A DNA stretch of 64,000 nucleotides from Anthracocystis setariae (GCA_928724745.1 CAKMXJ010000008.1:372001-436000); one strand, 5' to 3'; counted from the first letter of the stretch, positions 8,987 through 19,629 are shown. Notes: generated by a model from the sequence alone, not told the origin. Numbers and translations: made by a program.

Positions 8987-11272
8987 TCACTCTTCCAACT
9001 CAGGCGCTGATGGCCTCGACAAATCCTGCTGCTCGCCTTCCACCTCGTCTGCAGACGCTGCCGCGGTTGCGCTAGCTTGCGTCATACCTCGGTGAGCCGA
9101 AGACCGACGCCTCTGCTCGTATGCTGGCAAGCTCGCTCCGCCACCATCCATCTCGTCATCCTCCGCACCAGCCAAAGGTGGTGCCGAAGCGCCTCCCTGG
9201 ACTTGCTCATACACGGGCACGTCCACTTCGGGTCGAGACGCCACAAGCGACGCAAGGTGCTCTTGCTCCGCCTCCCTCTGCTTCTCGCTCTTGCGCGGTG
9301 ACGCGACTGCAGGAGGCGTACGAGGCAGAGCAGTGCCGGGTAGATGCAGCGAACGGTACGGTTGATCAAAGGGGGAAAACGCTGTCTCCACTGGTGTTGG
9401 AGGAGCAGGGAGGAGCGAAGACGTCTGCTTTGCTTTTCCCTTGCCGACCGACAACGATTGCTTCTCATCTGCGTAAGGAGCTGAAGCAGTGGACGTCGAA
9501 GCAATGGTGTCCGAGGAGACGATTTCGAAACCTTCACTATCGACTTGCAACGCAGGAGCTGAAGGGCCAGATGTGGCAGCTGGCACGGCGCTGCTAGACG
9601 ACGCGCCTGCCACGGGGTCTGCTGAATCGCCGTATGCAGGCGCGGACGCCTCTGCAGCAGGAGCAGAGGGCATGCTTGCTGCGGCAGAAAGGGCACCGAG
9701 AACGGCTTTGTCGTCCGTGGCGATATGTGCAGCAATCGGTCCTCTTGGCTCATGGCCATCTGTGTCGATGCTTGGTTCATTCGCCAGTGCGGCACCGATG
9801 ATCTCTGGGCCAACGGTCGAATCCCTCTCCTCAGGCGGCGGGATACCATGCTTTGCATCTCCTCTTGCGAGTGCCGATGCGAGCGCCGATCCACTGTAAG
9901 AGGAAGAAGACACTCCAGTTGGACCGGACGACGAAGGAATGTAGGCAGGCGGCATATGACGCATTTCATCGTTCTGCGTCTCGGCGGCATCTGCTGCCCG
10001 GAAATCGCTGTCGTCCAAAATGACGCGTCGAGGTGAACGAATGCTGACATCGGGGTGGCTGTCGCCCTGGCCATCGAGGTTGGTAGAGGTCCTTGGATCT
10101 GAAGAAGAACCATCACTATATCGCACTTGGCTGTCTGGATGTGGGGGTGGGGGGGAACGCGGTCGACCGAAGGAGGGGTTGCCGTCTTCGTTGATGATTG
10201 ACGAGGTAGGGGCGCTGGCCAGCAGCGCGGTCTCGCCAGACTCACCATTGGCGAGATAAGTGTGGGCACCTTCGGTATCGTAGGTGATTTCGACCGTCTC
10301 TTGTGCGTTGGGATGACCGAGAGCGGCGAGACGAGCGGATCTGCCTGAACGAATTGAAGCATTGTCACTGCTGCGGACCGTATCGTTGCTGCTGCGGTCG
10401 TTGGATCTCGTCCATCGTGAGACCAAATGACGTTTGCGTTTGATGGCGCTCGAAGAGCCAGTTGAAGGCTCTGGAGAGTCTTGATGCTTCTTGCTGCGTT
10501 TCTTGACGAATCTGAACCTCTTTTTCTTGCCATCACTGGGTCCCGAATCTTTCTCGGCTGCATCGCCCCCAAACCTGCCGATGTTCATTCTCTCCTCGAT
10601 CTTTGCCAGCGCCTCTTCGTCATCCAAGCCAGCGAGCTCGTCGTCGAGCTTTCTCTCGCGGAGAAAGACGGCGGCGCCGATGAAGAGAACGATGAAGATG
10701 GCAAGGAAGATGGAAGTGATGATGATGGCCTTTTGCTGGAACCACACGCTGCGTTCCGGCCGACTCCATGAGGATGCGATGCTGGATGGATAGGTGGAAG
10801 GCAGCGAGTAGTGATGCGCGCTCGCAGTGAAGCTAGGATCAATAGACACTGGCCTGGCATCATCCTGAAGTTGAATGGAATGCAAAGGCAAGGAAGAGGG
10901 GTCGCGTTCGCCAAAGAGGGCGGACTCATCGTCGTACTGTCGCCGATGCAGCGACAACGTTGGATGCAGGTCTGGTAATTGATGATCAATATCGTCGAAT
11001 GGTGTCGCCAGAGAGCTGCGAGAGTGTGACGCGGTGTTCAAAGTGGGAGAGGGTGTGATGGTGGCAGATTGTGCCGACTGGTTGGTGTCTGGATGGATGC
11101 CAAACACGTGCTGATAGGCCGAGGGCGAAGGATGGTTGTTTCGACGATACGATGGCTCTTGCGCACGAACTGGCGCTACCATAGCTGGGAAGCTGACAAG
11201 AACGGAAGAGACAAGGAGAGCAGCTTTTGCAGCGAGGGTAGAGACGGAGGTTGGTGAACTGCGTTTCGTCAT
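8987..11272 (-). CDS. Predicted secreted/single-pass membrane protein, function unknown
   Basis: 761 aa from ATG 11272, chosen because the hydrophobic stretch AAKAALLVSSVLVSFPAMV then forms a normal N-terminal signal peptide ending near PVRAQ; an in-frame ATG at 11371 would add 33 residues. The extracellular part (~40-175) is Ser/Pro-rich. A single membrane span follows (AIIITSIFLAIFIVLFIGAAVFL, ~179-202), then a basic juxtamembrane region (KKKRFRFVKKRSKK) and a long low-complexity cytoplasmic tail rich in Ser, Ala and Pro with several PPxY-like pieces (PPAY, LPAYEQ, APAYGD). That layout recalls fungal wall-sensor or adaptor-type membrane proteins, but I recognise no catalytic or named domain. 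The tail's proline-tyrosine motifs could recruit Rsp5-type ligases; that is inference. Confidence 0.7.
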   Translation of the reverse strand: MTKRSSPTSVSTLAAKAALLVSSVLVSFPAMVAPVRAQEPSYRRNNHPSPSAYQHVFGIHPDTNQSAQSATITPSPTLNTASHSRSSLATPFDDIDHQLPDLHPTLSLHRRQYDDESALFGERDPSSLPLHSIQLQDDARPVSIDPSFTASAHHYSLPSTYPSSIASSWSRPERSVWFQQKAIIITSIFLAIFIVLFIGAAVFLRERKLDDELAGLDDEEALAKIEERMNIGRFGGDAAEKDSGPSDGKKKRFRFVKKRSKKHQDSPEPSTGSSSAIKRKRHLVSRWTRSNDRSSNDTVRSSDNASIRSGRSARLAALGHPNAQETVEITYDTEGAHTYLANGESGETALLASAPTSSIINEDGNPSFGRPRSPPPPHPDSQVRYSDGSSSDPRTSTNLDGQGDSHPDVSIRSPRRVILDDSDFRAADAAETQNDEMRHMPPAYIPSSSGPTGVSSSSYSGSALASALARGDAKHGIPPPEERDSTVGPEIIGAALANEPSIDTDGHEPRGPIAAHIATDDKAVLGALSAAASMPSAPAAEASAPAYGDSADPVAGASSSSAVPAATSGPSAPALQVDSEGFEIVSSDTIASTSTASAPYADEKQSLSVGKGKAKQTSSLLPAPPTPVETAFSPFDQPYRSLHLPGTALPRTPPAVASPRKSEKQREAEQEHLASLVASRPEVDVPVYEQVQGGASAPPLAGAEDDEMDGGGASLPAYEQRRRSSAHRGMTQASATAAASADEVEGEQQDLSRPSAPELEE

Positions 11273-12671
11273 TTTGGAGCGCGCTGAGACTGATGCTGCA
11301 TGTTGACGCGATGATGCGATGCGATCGCACAGGTCCGGGCCGCGGCGGGGCCGGACGGATCGGCGACACATGGTGAAGCTGTATGTATAGGTCAACGGGC
11401 TGATGAAGTATTAGGAAGGCATATGGAAGTGGTTGTCGCAGGGGCGGCGAGCGATCTTGCTGGCTAAAAGGACTAGGCAGTGTTTGATGTGGGCAACAGC
11501 AGTTGGAGACCGAAGGGAGGCGGCGTCAAGATCTGCAGGTGCGAAAGAATGGTGTGCTGAATCGAGCCGACAGACGATAATGGGATTGCCAAGACTGCAG
11601 GCTGATGGATGGAAGGGACCGAGTGGGAAAGTGGTTGAGGTCAAATGACAGACTCGGTGGGTCGATGAGAGGGGAGAGTTGCTAGCGCTCGATATGATAT
11701 AGCCGAAGATAAATCACCGCCATGCACCGATGAGCTGTAATTGTAGATGAGTCGGTCCAGTCGCCAAGTGGATCTGCACCAAGCGCAAGGAACACAGAAT
11801 GCGTAGAAGCGGTGGTTTGACGAAGAGCCAGAACAGATGAAGAACAGGGACGAAAGACGGAACAAGTTGGCCGAATTGCGAGCGCTTGGCAGGCGGGTGC
11901 CAACGAGATGAAAGGCGCGAGGGCGAGATTGTGTGTGAGAAGCTTGGCGGAGTTGATGAAAGATGCCACTCGGAGTTACTGTGAACGACGATGAGACGAT
12001 GAAAGACCGAGAAGAACGAGGCGTGGAGAAAGCAGTGTAGTATTGGTGGCGTTGGTGTTGGGAATTGCTGCTTGGTGATGATGATGAGGAGGAGGAGGAG
12101 GAGGAGGAGGAGGAGGAGGAGGAGGAGGAGGAGGAGGAGGGTGGTGATAATGCGTGAGGTCAAGCTTGGACTCTGAGTGAAGAGAGCGTGTGACGGTTTC
12201 GGTCAGTCGATGCAAAGTGCGGCGCGGTGCGGTGCGGGATGAGCTGAGATCGCGGAATCAAAGTCTGGGCCGACAAGCGGCGGCTGCAACTACTCTGTGG
12301 CTTTCCTTTCAATTGGTACCGTAGCTGGTACCGTAGCCGCAACGGCAGCGGCACAGGCACAGGCACAGCCAACAGCCAACAGCCTCGCCGACCTCACACG
12401 CCCAACTGCAACTTTTCAAATTGCAAACTAATTCCAGCAGAGCAGAGCAGAGCAGTGCAGAGCAGAGCAAGAACTTGTGTGAGCAGTCCGCGGTTTCAAG
12501 TCAATTGATGTGAACTGTACACTGCCTTTGTCTGCCTCTTGCGGCCCTGACCCCTGCAACGATTCAAATTCAAATTTTAATAGGTCCGGTTTTCGGCTAA
12601 ATTGCGGGGCTTGACTGCAATTACTTCTACTGTGCTGCACTGTGCTGTACTATACCGGATTATGGTGAGAT
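11273..12671. other. Long 5' region with simple repeats, no gene seen
   Basis: Upstream of the membrane-protein gene. It contains a (GAG/GGA)n tract (about 12085-12139) next to GAT repeats, CACAGG/CCAACAG short tandem repeats near 12350-12385, an (AGAGC)n-like run near 12437-12470, and CTGTGCTG/TGTACT repeats near 12630-12650. The long frames here are poly-Leu or poly-Pro translations of these repeats. Confidence 0.55.
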
Positions 12672-13593
12672 TGTTAGTTTCTGCGTGCGTCTAATCACTA
12701 TTGCGTGGTGGGTAGACGTTCGAAGATGACTGCAAACACGCAAGGGCGCGTGTTTGCCACGTTCCTTGACTGACTTCAAGCTGCAATCTTGGAAGTGTGT
12801 TTGGAATCACTAAGTCAATTGTCAATCCTCTTCGGCAATAGAGCCAGCAAGAGCGAAGTGAGATTGACCGCACTTGTCCGAGTAGGCGCTGTAGGGTAGG
12901 AAGCTTGGTAGGTTACTACGTGAGAGACAGACACGCAAGCCTGCGTGTTGGTATGCTTGGTTGTACGTTAGGAACACACCTCGCTGGTTAATGATTCGAT
13001 GGATTTCCGATTACCGCACAGTGAAATGCAACCTCTATATATACATATGGCGTGAGCAGACGTATACGGCTAAGTGACGGCCATCGTCGCTATAGCCTTA
13101 CTCCAGAAGGTCCCATGACCGACGAGTGTTCGTTGCTAAACACGCAATCCTTGCGTGTCTTTCCTCCTCGTTGGGGACATCACCGCGTGTCTCGTTTGTT
13201 GCCCTTTTCTGATTGGTTCGGCCCGACGTGGTCCGCGAATGGGGTTCACCCTTGATTATGAGGGTTACCCATCATCGTCACGGAAGATGGCCTCCAGTGT
13301 GCCTCGAATCTGTGGTGATGGGTGAGATACCTAGGGGAGTGTTGCGGTCAAACACGCGAGCTCGCGTGTATGGTCACCAGCTTGCTCGACTGTTCGGCAG
13401 CGTTGTATTTCCAGGGTCTACCCCCTTGATATTTGGGAATTAATTAAGTTCGTTCCTTCTTAACGTGCGCGCGCGTACCTTGTGGGTTTTTCATCTTGAG
13501 TCGTTGAACCCAAACACGCAAGCTTGCGTATTTGGTGCTGTTGAGCGAGATACTCTGAGTGCGAGATGACTTTCGGAACACCGAGTTCCAACA
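12672..13593 (-). repeat. Copia 3' LTR (element sense)
   Basis: 922 bp. Holds five palindromes: 12732-12757, 12931-12948, 13140-13158, 13352-13369 and 13511-13534. A TATATATA stretch near 13034-13042 reads as a TATA box on the minus strand. Confidence 0.93.
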
Positions 13594-13658
13594 GCCCCCC
13601 TCATCGAGTACTCACTCACACAGCACAGGCAAATCACATAGGGAAAGAATTTGCAATA

Positions 13659-14912
13659 CTACAGGCGGGAACCAGAAGACGTACTTGATGTTTTCTTGGA
13701 GGAGCGCTTCTTTCGGCCTGACTTCTCGCGCTTCTCCAAGGTCTTACGGACCGTACCAGCGATGCGGATGATGTTGGTAGGGTCGTAACACTTCGGCACC
13801 GGCTTGTTGAGGGACTGAGCCGTAATCGCCTCCTTTGCCGCGTCCTCGAGCTCTTCCAGTTGCTCGAGGGCCTCGTCGAGTAAGACCATCTTCTTGGTCC
13901 TAACGCCCGTGTAACCGTTACCTCGGCATAGCTTGCCAGCCACAATGCAGTGGTCGCATTGGTGGGTGGCCGGCGTTCGGGGGCGGCCCTTGTGGTTCGT
14001 GCCAACGCCATACGTGCAATGGACGTTGGCCTGGACACAAGGAGTGCATCCTGGTGTCGAAGAGAGGAATCCTTCCTCTAGATGTTCCGAACGGGCGGGG
14101 AAGTCGGCCACCACGGCTCTGACAGACCCCGCCGGCACGACGAAGCGGTGTTGCTTGTCGAGCGACTTCTCCTCGTCCAAGGGCCCGGACCATGCTTGAT
14201 GAGAGGGGAGGGGCCACTTGATGCCGCCACCCGGGACTTGAGGGCTTGAGGCCGGACGGCGAGGGAAGAGGTGAGCGTCGGCTGCCGGACGGTCAGCTGA
14301 GCTCACTCGTGATGAGCGACGGCGAATGGGGACCGGCCCGTTGTCGTCGTCGTCGTCGTTGTTGTCGTCGTGGGGGATGACTGGAGCATAATCTTCCTCC
14401 GAGTCAAAGCCTCCCAATTGGTCAGATCCGTCGCTGATCCGTAGGAACAAAGGCCGAGGCCTAGCGACGTTGTTGGTGCTGGCCGTCGGTGGCGCAGCAG
14501 CTGTCTCGCTCGTTGGAGCGGAGACTCAAGTGACGGTACCCCTTCTTGGTACGTCCGGGGGCAGCAGATCGTGGATGGTCATGCTAGGTGTAGCAGAGGA
14601 CCCGATGTTGATGGAGGGCGCACCTTCGTTGGTGGCCGCGACGGAGAGATTGGTCATGTCTTCGGCGACAGAGGACCGCGGAGATGGTGGACGTGCCACG
14701 CCCTGGTCGGCGGGCACAGGGGAGTTGGAGGAATGAGCCATGCCGTCGTTGGCAGAGGGCTCGTCGATATCCATGGCTACGTCGCCAGAGGGATTGGATG
14801 TTTCGGTTGCTGGCGTTGGCACAGCGTCGGGGATGGTCATAGTGCGAAGGCGCTTGCGAGCCTCCGTTGCCTTCTTGATGGAAGCGCGTTGTTTGGCGCT
14901 GAGACGTGCCAT
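13659..14912 (-). pseudogene. Accessory ORF of the Copia element, Cys-rich, with one in-frame TGA
   Basis: ATG 14912 opens a frame that meets one TGA at 14528-14526 and then continues in the same frame to 13659 (418 codons in all). The first half starts MARLSAKQRASIKKATEARKR and is Ser/Pro-rich and acidic. The second half has a poly-Asp tract, then two Cys clusters, CTPCVQANVHC and CDHCIVAGKLC (Cys-x2-Cys-x5/6-Cys), then a predicted helix (LDEALEQLEELEDAAKEAI) and a basic C-terminus (GRKKRSSKKTS). The doubled CxxC pattern resembles Zn-binding modules frequent in basidiomycete DNA-binding-like proteins. It lies between pol and the 3' LTR in the sense direction, so it is cargo or an accessory gene. 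No GT-AG intron that keeps frame across the TGA was found. Function unknown. Confidence 0.6.
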
Positions 14913-15335
14913 GTCGATTCTTGGCGACGTTGTTGTTGGTGGTGGTGGTGGAGAGAGAAAAAGGTCGTGAGAGTTGAGTTAGCTACTTCGAGTGTGATGC
15001 AGCTCTCGTCTACAATCCCTTTGTGTGCGGCTGAGCGTGTATGATTGGGTTATCTTACAACACTCAACGTTGTGTGTTGCGGATTGCGCCTCCACGCTTT
15101 GTGAAGCGGATGTGCCGATATGAAGTCCGTGGCGGTGGCGCAGAACTTGGGGATTGCGTATAGTTAAATCCGGAAACACGCAAGGTTGTGTTTTTTGGTG
15201 CCGAGTTGTCGGCTTAGACCCTTTTTCGTATTTTTTGTTTCTTGGTTTTCTTGAAGTTTATATGTTCTGTCGGTTCTGTTAAGGTCGAGTCGGGTCGGGC
15301 GAGTATGTACAAGGTTAACACGCAACGCTTGCGTG
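14913..15335 (-). other. Copia spacer between pol and accessory ORF
   Basis: Non-coding 423 bp carrying three palindromes (15059-15078, 15174-15194, 15317-15337). The last overlaps the pol stop codon (15338-15336). Confidence 0.6.
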
Positions 15336-18300
15336 TTATTCCGCAGCGTCGTTTGCTGGAGATTTGACGTTTAGCGCTTGACGATTTGCTTGAGTCTTGT
15401 TCTTCTCCAAGGCTTTCGTTAGTATATCGGCTAGTTGGTCAGTAGTAGACACGGCTTTTACCGTCAGGACGTTGTTAGTTTGGTATTCGCGTGTGATGTG
15501 ATACTTAAGCCTGAAGTGTTTGGTTCGATTGTGAAATCTTGACTCCTTTGCGAGCTCGATCGCTGCTCTGTTATCGACCATGAGTTGTGTGGGTGTCTCT
15601 ACCTTGAGTCCTATCTCGGCTGCTACCCATCGTGTCCAGATGATCTCTTTGGTAGATTCGGCCATTGCTACGTACTCAGCATAAGTCGTTGAGTCTGTGA
15701 CGATGGACTGAAGTTTTGAGAGCCAGCTGTATGGCATACCCGCGACGGTGTTAACAATTCCCGAGGTTGATCGCGAAGTAGCAGTGTCCCCCGCGTGATC
15801 TGCATCGGTGAATGTTCGAAAATAACGTCCGAAGTCAACACGCAACGTTGCGGGGTTGAGATCAGCGATGCGGGTGTAGTGCAGACCGTGGGAGGCCGTG
15901 CCCTTGAGGTATCGGAGCAAATGCTTTGCTTGCACCATGGCATTATGGTGTGGTTGCGAAAGCTCACGACTGAGTTTCTGAACTGCATAGGCGATGTCGG
16001 GGCGTGTACAGGTTGCAATGTAAAGGACCTGGCCGACGAGACTTCTGTAGGTAGAGTGTTTGGTGGGCGAAAGGGGATCTCCTTCTTTGAGGTCGTGAGT
16101 TGGGTTGATGGGTGTATGCGTGATGTTTGCACACGCAAGGCCGTAGGTTTCCAGAAGTCGATGAATGTAACTCGTCTGTGTCAGATGAATGGTTTGTGCG
16201 GTTTGGACGACTTGGATGCCTAAGATGTAGTCCAGAAGTTCACCACCAGTCATCTTAAAATGTCTGCGAAGTTCCTCCATAACACTTCGGGCCGAGTCTT
16301 GTGTTTTAGCGAAGATTAAGATGTCGTCGACGTATAGTGTTAGGATGATGGGTTGCTCTTCAACACGCGACGTTGCATGTTTGAAGTAGAGGGCTGAGTC
16401 GTGCTTGCTACGTGTAAAGCCCATTTCATGTAGTGTGGAGTCGGCTTTGTGGTACCAGGTCCGACCAGCTTGCTTGAGTCCGTACAACGACTTGTTGAGT
16501 TTGCAGACCTGGCCTTGGGTGGTGCCCCGAGGGTCGTCGATTGTGGGTGGTGGCCTCATGTATAGGTCCACATCGATCTCGCCGTTCAAGTACGCGGTAG
16601 CCACGTCCATCTGATAGATGCTCCAACCCATTTGCAATGAGATGATCATGAGGAACCGCAAGGTGGATAGTTTGATAACTGGTGCAAAGGTTTCGTCGTA
16701 GTCGATCCCGTGTTTCTGGGCGAAGCCTTGTGCCACGAGGCGAGCCTTGTACTTGTCAATTGAGCCGTCGGATTTACGTTTCACCTTGAAGACCCACCTG
16801 CTCCCAATGATGTTGGCCCCGCTAGGGGGCTTTACCAGACGCCAAGTATCGTTTTCGCTGTGAGAGTTGAGTTCTTTGTCGATAGCTTCTTTCCATAGCG
16901 GCCAGTCTGGGCGTTGATGGGCTTGCTTGATTGTTCGAGGTTCGTCGTCGAGTAATCCAACGCTGTCTGGTTCGTCAACACGCAACGTCGCGTGTTCCAA
17001 CTCATCGTTGAATTCTTGAATCGCGAGGGCTTGTAGACGCGGCGACGTCGGCGGGGAACCTAGCGGGGTTGCCAGTCCTTGTTCTCTTTCTTGTTTGGTG
17101 AGGTACGGCCACCTGCTAAAGCTGCCATCGTTCCCTTCATCATTTCCTTGACTTGGAGCTTGCGTGAGCGGGGCAGGCTGCTGTTCCGAACTCCAGACGT
17201 CGCGTGTTGGCAAACCGAGTTGTTTTTCTGGAGATCCTTTATAGGGGAAAAACTCTTCGTCGAAAGTTGCGTGCACTTGTGTCAGGTACTTCCTTTCGAC
17301 GTGATCGTACAACTTATAAGCCTTAGTTCCTGCTGCGATCCCTAGGTAGACACATGGGACAGCTCGGTTGTCAAGTGCGGACCTCCTCTCCGTCGGTATG
17401 TGGGCATATGCTGCACAGCCGAAGGTTCGTACGAGGGAGAGATCTGGCGATTTGTCGTACAAGAGCTTGATCGGGATCTTGTCGCCGTTTCCCTTTGTTG
17501 GAAGTCTGTTGTTTAAGTAAGTCGCATGAAGTAAAGCGTCGCCCCATAGTGTGTCAGGAGCATGGGATTGTATCAACAAGCAACGTACTGTGTTGAACAA
17601 CGTTCTGTTCATTCTTTCCGCAACACCATTCTGTTCGGGTGCAAATGGGGAGGTGAACTCATGTAGGATTCCGTGAGAAGCGAGGAAGGTATCCATTTCC
17701 GTACTTGTGTACTCTCCTCCGTTGTCGGATCTGAGCTTCTTGAGTGGATATCCGGTTTGCTTCTCCATGGTCGTTTTATACTCCTGGAGGCAGCCAAACA
17801 CCTCACTTTTGCGGGCAATCAGGTACACCATCGTGTGTCGAGAGAAGTCGTCGATGAATGTGACTGCGTATCTGTATCCTTGAGGGGTTTCGGTGGGGAT
17901 CGGTCCTTTGACGTCTGTGTGGATTAAGCCAAGTGGGTGTTCAACACGCGACGTTGCGTGTTTGAACGACTGCTTGTGGGACTTGGCAATCTCGCAAGTC
18001 TCGCAAAGTTGATGTTTTTTTTTCGCACTCAACGTGATTGCTGGGACCTCTCTTGCAATTTCTTCTAGACGACGTTCTCCAGGGTGGCCGAGACGCCTGT
18101 GCCATCGATCAGGCCCTGCCTTGTGTTCTGCGGCTAGTCCTGCGAAGTCAACACCAGCTTGGTCAACGTAGGTGAGCGGTCCAATGTGTACACCCCTGCA
18201 GGTGATACGGCCACTCTTTGTCCTTGCTACGGTTTCTTTGTCGTTGGTGGTGATCTCTGCCTTCTTCCTCATCACTCCTGTGGATAGGAGGTTGACATTG

Positions 18301-19625
18301 AAGGACGGGATGTAAGCAACGTTCGTTAGCATGATCTTGTTGACGTCTCCTTGTCCGACGTTGACGTCTAGGTGCACTGTGCCGACGCCTTCGACTTGGA
18401 CGGGTACGTCATTGGCCACCCAGATAGGTTTCATTGACACGCCTGTACGGAGGTCTGTAAAAAGGGAACGATTGCAACAGATATGCCTGCTGGCTCCTGA
18501 ATCCATGAGCCACATGGTTGAGCGTGGATGGGTAAACTCGCTAACGGAGTAGGCGTTCTCGTTGTTGACGTTGCCATCCTTTACGCAATCTTGCGTGTTC
18601 TCTTGCTTCGTTTTCTTTGGGCATTTGTTCTGGTAATGTCCCTTTTCGTTGCAATTGAAGCAAGTTATTTCTTCGATGGGAGTTCTTTTCCTACGACGTT
18701 GCGTGTTTGGCCTCTTCGTTTTCTTTCCGTCGCTGGCAAAGTAGGCTGACTGGTTTTGCTTTGTTTGTTGGTCCAGACCGTGTGAGTGGAGTCCGAGGCG
18801 TAGTTCTTCGCTACGCAACCTTGTGACTATGGAGTCAAACTCCACTTTCTCATCAATGTGTGCTTTCGCCATCGTGAACCTCTCGTTTTCATCTCCTTCG
18901 CGGTGGATGATCATCTGAGTTTGCTCCCGGCGAGCTCTGTACGTTTCCATGATTTGCGACGCGATGTTCTCATACTCCTTTCGTAGTCCCTTCATGAGGA
19001 CGCTGTATTTCTTGTGATGGCTTATGTCGTAGCCTGCCAACGTCAGTTGTTCGGCGAGCTGCTTGATTCTGCCAACGAAGCCGTCGATGGTCCGTTTCTC
19101 TTGTCTGAGGCTGTTGAACTCGGTCTCCATTTCCTCGAGTTGCCATCGCATTGACTTGGCAAATCGGTCTTCGAGAGTGATCCAGATGGTCCTGGCATCC
19201 TCGAGATCGCTGATCGTGTGCTTTATGTCGATTGACATGCAGCTTCGAAGCATCCCGCATGCTGTGAGATTGGCGTTGAGCCATTCCATGTACGTGGGGT
19301 CGGACTCCGGAGGTTTGGGGAAGATCCCTTTGATGATTCCGTAGACGCGGATGCCCTTTTGCATGAGGACATCTATAGTTCTGTCCTTCCACGTGTAGTA
19401 ATCCTTCGCTTGCTCGAGTTTCGGCAAGCGGAGCTTCGTTTGGTCGATCTCCGTGCCCATCGTAAACGCGACGTTGCGTGTTAGTGCTTCAGGGGATGGG
19501 GTTAGAGATAGGGTAGATTCTTCGTCGTCTCCACTGGGTGTTCCAGTAATCGAATCGGAGCGACGGGTTCGCGATCGGGTTCCTTTGTAGCTACCTTCCG
19601 AGTTTCCCGTAGGCTTTGGGCTCAT
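15336..19625 (-). CDS. Copia Gag-Pol polyprotein
   Basis: 1429 aa, uninterrupted. Order of parts: Gag-like region; zinc knuckle CFNCNEKGHYQNKC (~322); aspartic protease DSGAS (~372); integrase zinc region (WHRRLGHP ... CETCEIAKS, from ~503); integrase catalytic core (HTDVKGP, FIDDFSR, LRSDNGGEY, PEQNGVAER); RT (FKVKRKSDGSIDKYKARLVAQG, QMDVATAYLNGEI, LYVDDILIFA near 1093); RNase H (TDADHAGD, STTYAEYVA, DNRAAIELA, LADILTKAL). The PR-IN-RT-RH order defines Ty1/Copia. No frameshift separates gag and pol. Peptides such as HATSRVE, HATLRVD, LTRNVAF and NTQRRR are encoded by copies of the DNA palindrome described elsewhere. The start codon lies within the primer-binding site. Confidence 0.95.
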   Translation of the reverse strand: MSPKPTGNSEGSYKGTRSRTRRSDSITGTPSGDDEESTLSLTPSPEALTRNVAFTMGTEIDQTKLRLPKLEQAKDYYTWKDRTIDVLMQKGIRVYGIIKGIFPKPPESDPTYMEWLNANLTACGMLRSCMSIDIKHTISDLEDARTIWITLEDRFAKSMRWQLEEMETEFNSLRQEKRTIDGFVGRIKQLAEQLTLAGYDISHHKKYSVLMKGLRKEYENIASQIMETYRARREQTQMIIHREGDENERFTMAKAHIDEKVEFDSIVTRLRSEELRLGLHSHGLDQQTKQNQSAYFASDGKKTKRPNTQRRRKRTPIEEITCFNCNEKGHYQNKCPKKTKQENTQDCVKDGNVNNENAYSVSEFTHPRSTMWLMDSGASRHICCNRSLFTDLRTGVSMKPIWVANDVPVQVEGVGTVHLDVNVGQGDVNKIMLTNVAYIPSFNVNLLSTGVMRKKAEITTNDKETVARTKSGRITCRGVHIGPLTYVDQAGVDFAGLAAEHKAGPDRWHRRLGHPGERRLEEIAREVPAITLSAKKKHQLCETCEIAKSHKQSFKHATSRVEHPLGLIHTDVKGPIPTETPQGYRYAVTFIDDFSRHTMVYLIARKSEVFGCLQEYKTTMEKQTGYPLKKLRSDNGGEYTSTEMDTFLASHGILHEFTSPFAPEQNGVAERMNRTLFNTVRCLLIQSHAPDTLWGDALLHATYLNNRLPTKGNGDKIPIKLLYDKSPDLSLVRTFGCAAYAHIPTERRSALDNRAVPCVYLGIAAGTKAYKLYDHVERKYLTQVHATFDEEFFPYKGSPEKQLGLPTRDVWSSEQQPAPLTQAPSQGNDEGNDGSFSRWPYLTKQEREQGLATPLGSPPTSPRLQALAIQEFNDELEHATLRVDEPDSVGLLDDEPRTIKQAHQRPDWPLWKEAIDKELNSHSENDTWRLVKPPSGANIIGSRWVFKVKRKSDGSIDKYKARLVAQGFAQKHGIDYDETFAPVIKLSTLRFLMIISLQMGWSIYQMDVATAYLNGEIDVDLYMRPPPTIDDPRGTTQGQVCKLNKSLYGLKQAGRTWYHKADSTLHEMGFTRSKHDSALYFKHATSRVEEQPIILTLYVDDILIFAKTQDSARSVMEELRRHFKMTGGELLDYILGIQVVQTAQTIHLTQTSYIHRLLETYGLACANITHTPINPTHDLKEGDPLSPTKHSTYRSLVGQVLYIATCTRPDIAYAVQKLSRELSQPHHNAMVQAKHLLRYLKGTASHGLHYTRIADLNPATLRVDFGRYFRTFTDADHAGDTATSRSTSGIVNTVAGMPYSWLSKLQSIVTDSTTYAEYVAMAESTKEIIWTRWVAAEIGLKVETPTQLMVDNRAAIELAKESRFHNRTKHFRLKYHITREYQTNNVLTVKAVSTTDQLADILTKALEKNKTQANRQALNVKSPANDAAE
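15837..19483. repeat. Palindrome copies within the Copia coding region
   Basis: Copies of the AACACGCAACGTTGCGTGTT family inside pol: 15837-15857, 16131-16137 (half), 16362-16381, 16977-16996, 17196-17208 (half), 17943-17962, 18583-18599, 18694-18707, 19464-19483. Most keep the central ACGT or AATCTT and GCGTGT arms. They encode HATSRV-type, TRNV-type or NTQR-type peptides depending on frame. Confidence 0.85.
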
Positions 19626-19629
19626 AACC
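19618..19629 (-). promoter_or_regulatory. Primer-binding site matching the initiator tRNA-Met anticodon arm
   Basis: On the minus strand the first bases after the 5' LTR are GGTTATGAGCCC. This is complementary to the anticodon stem-loop of fungal initiator tRNA-Met (GGGCUCAUAACC), the half-tRNA priming used by Copia and Ty5. The ATG inside this site (19625-19623) is the polyprotein start codon. Confidence 0.75.

Noticed and set aside
9082..10572. 496-codon alternative minus-strand frame inside the membrane-protein gene
   Set aside because: Basic, low-complexity shadow of the frame that has signal peptide and membrane span.
11714..12163. 149-codon frame starting with a long poly-Leu stretch
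   Set aside because: Translation of the (GAG)n microsatellite; not a signal peptide of a real gene.
13400..13475. AACGTGCGCGCGCGTACC in the LTR as a sixth palindrome
   Set aside because: Only the CG-rich core is symmetric; arms do not match the ACACGC/GCGTGT family.
14451..14530. Small intron that would remove the TGA in the Copia accessory ORF
   Set aside because: The GTACCG donor and GCTAG acceptor pair changes the frame; other pairs have non-consensus donors. A single in-frame TGA is simpler.
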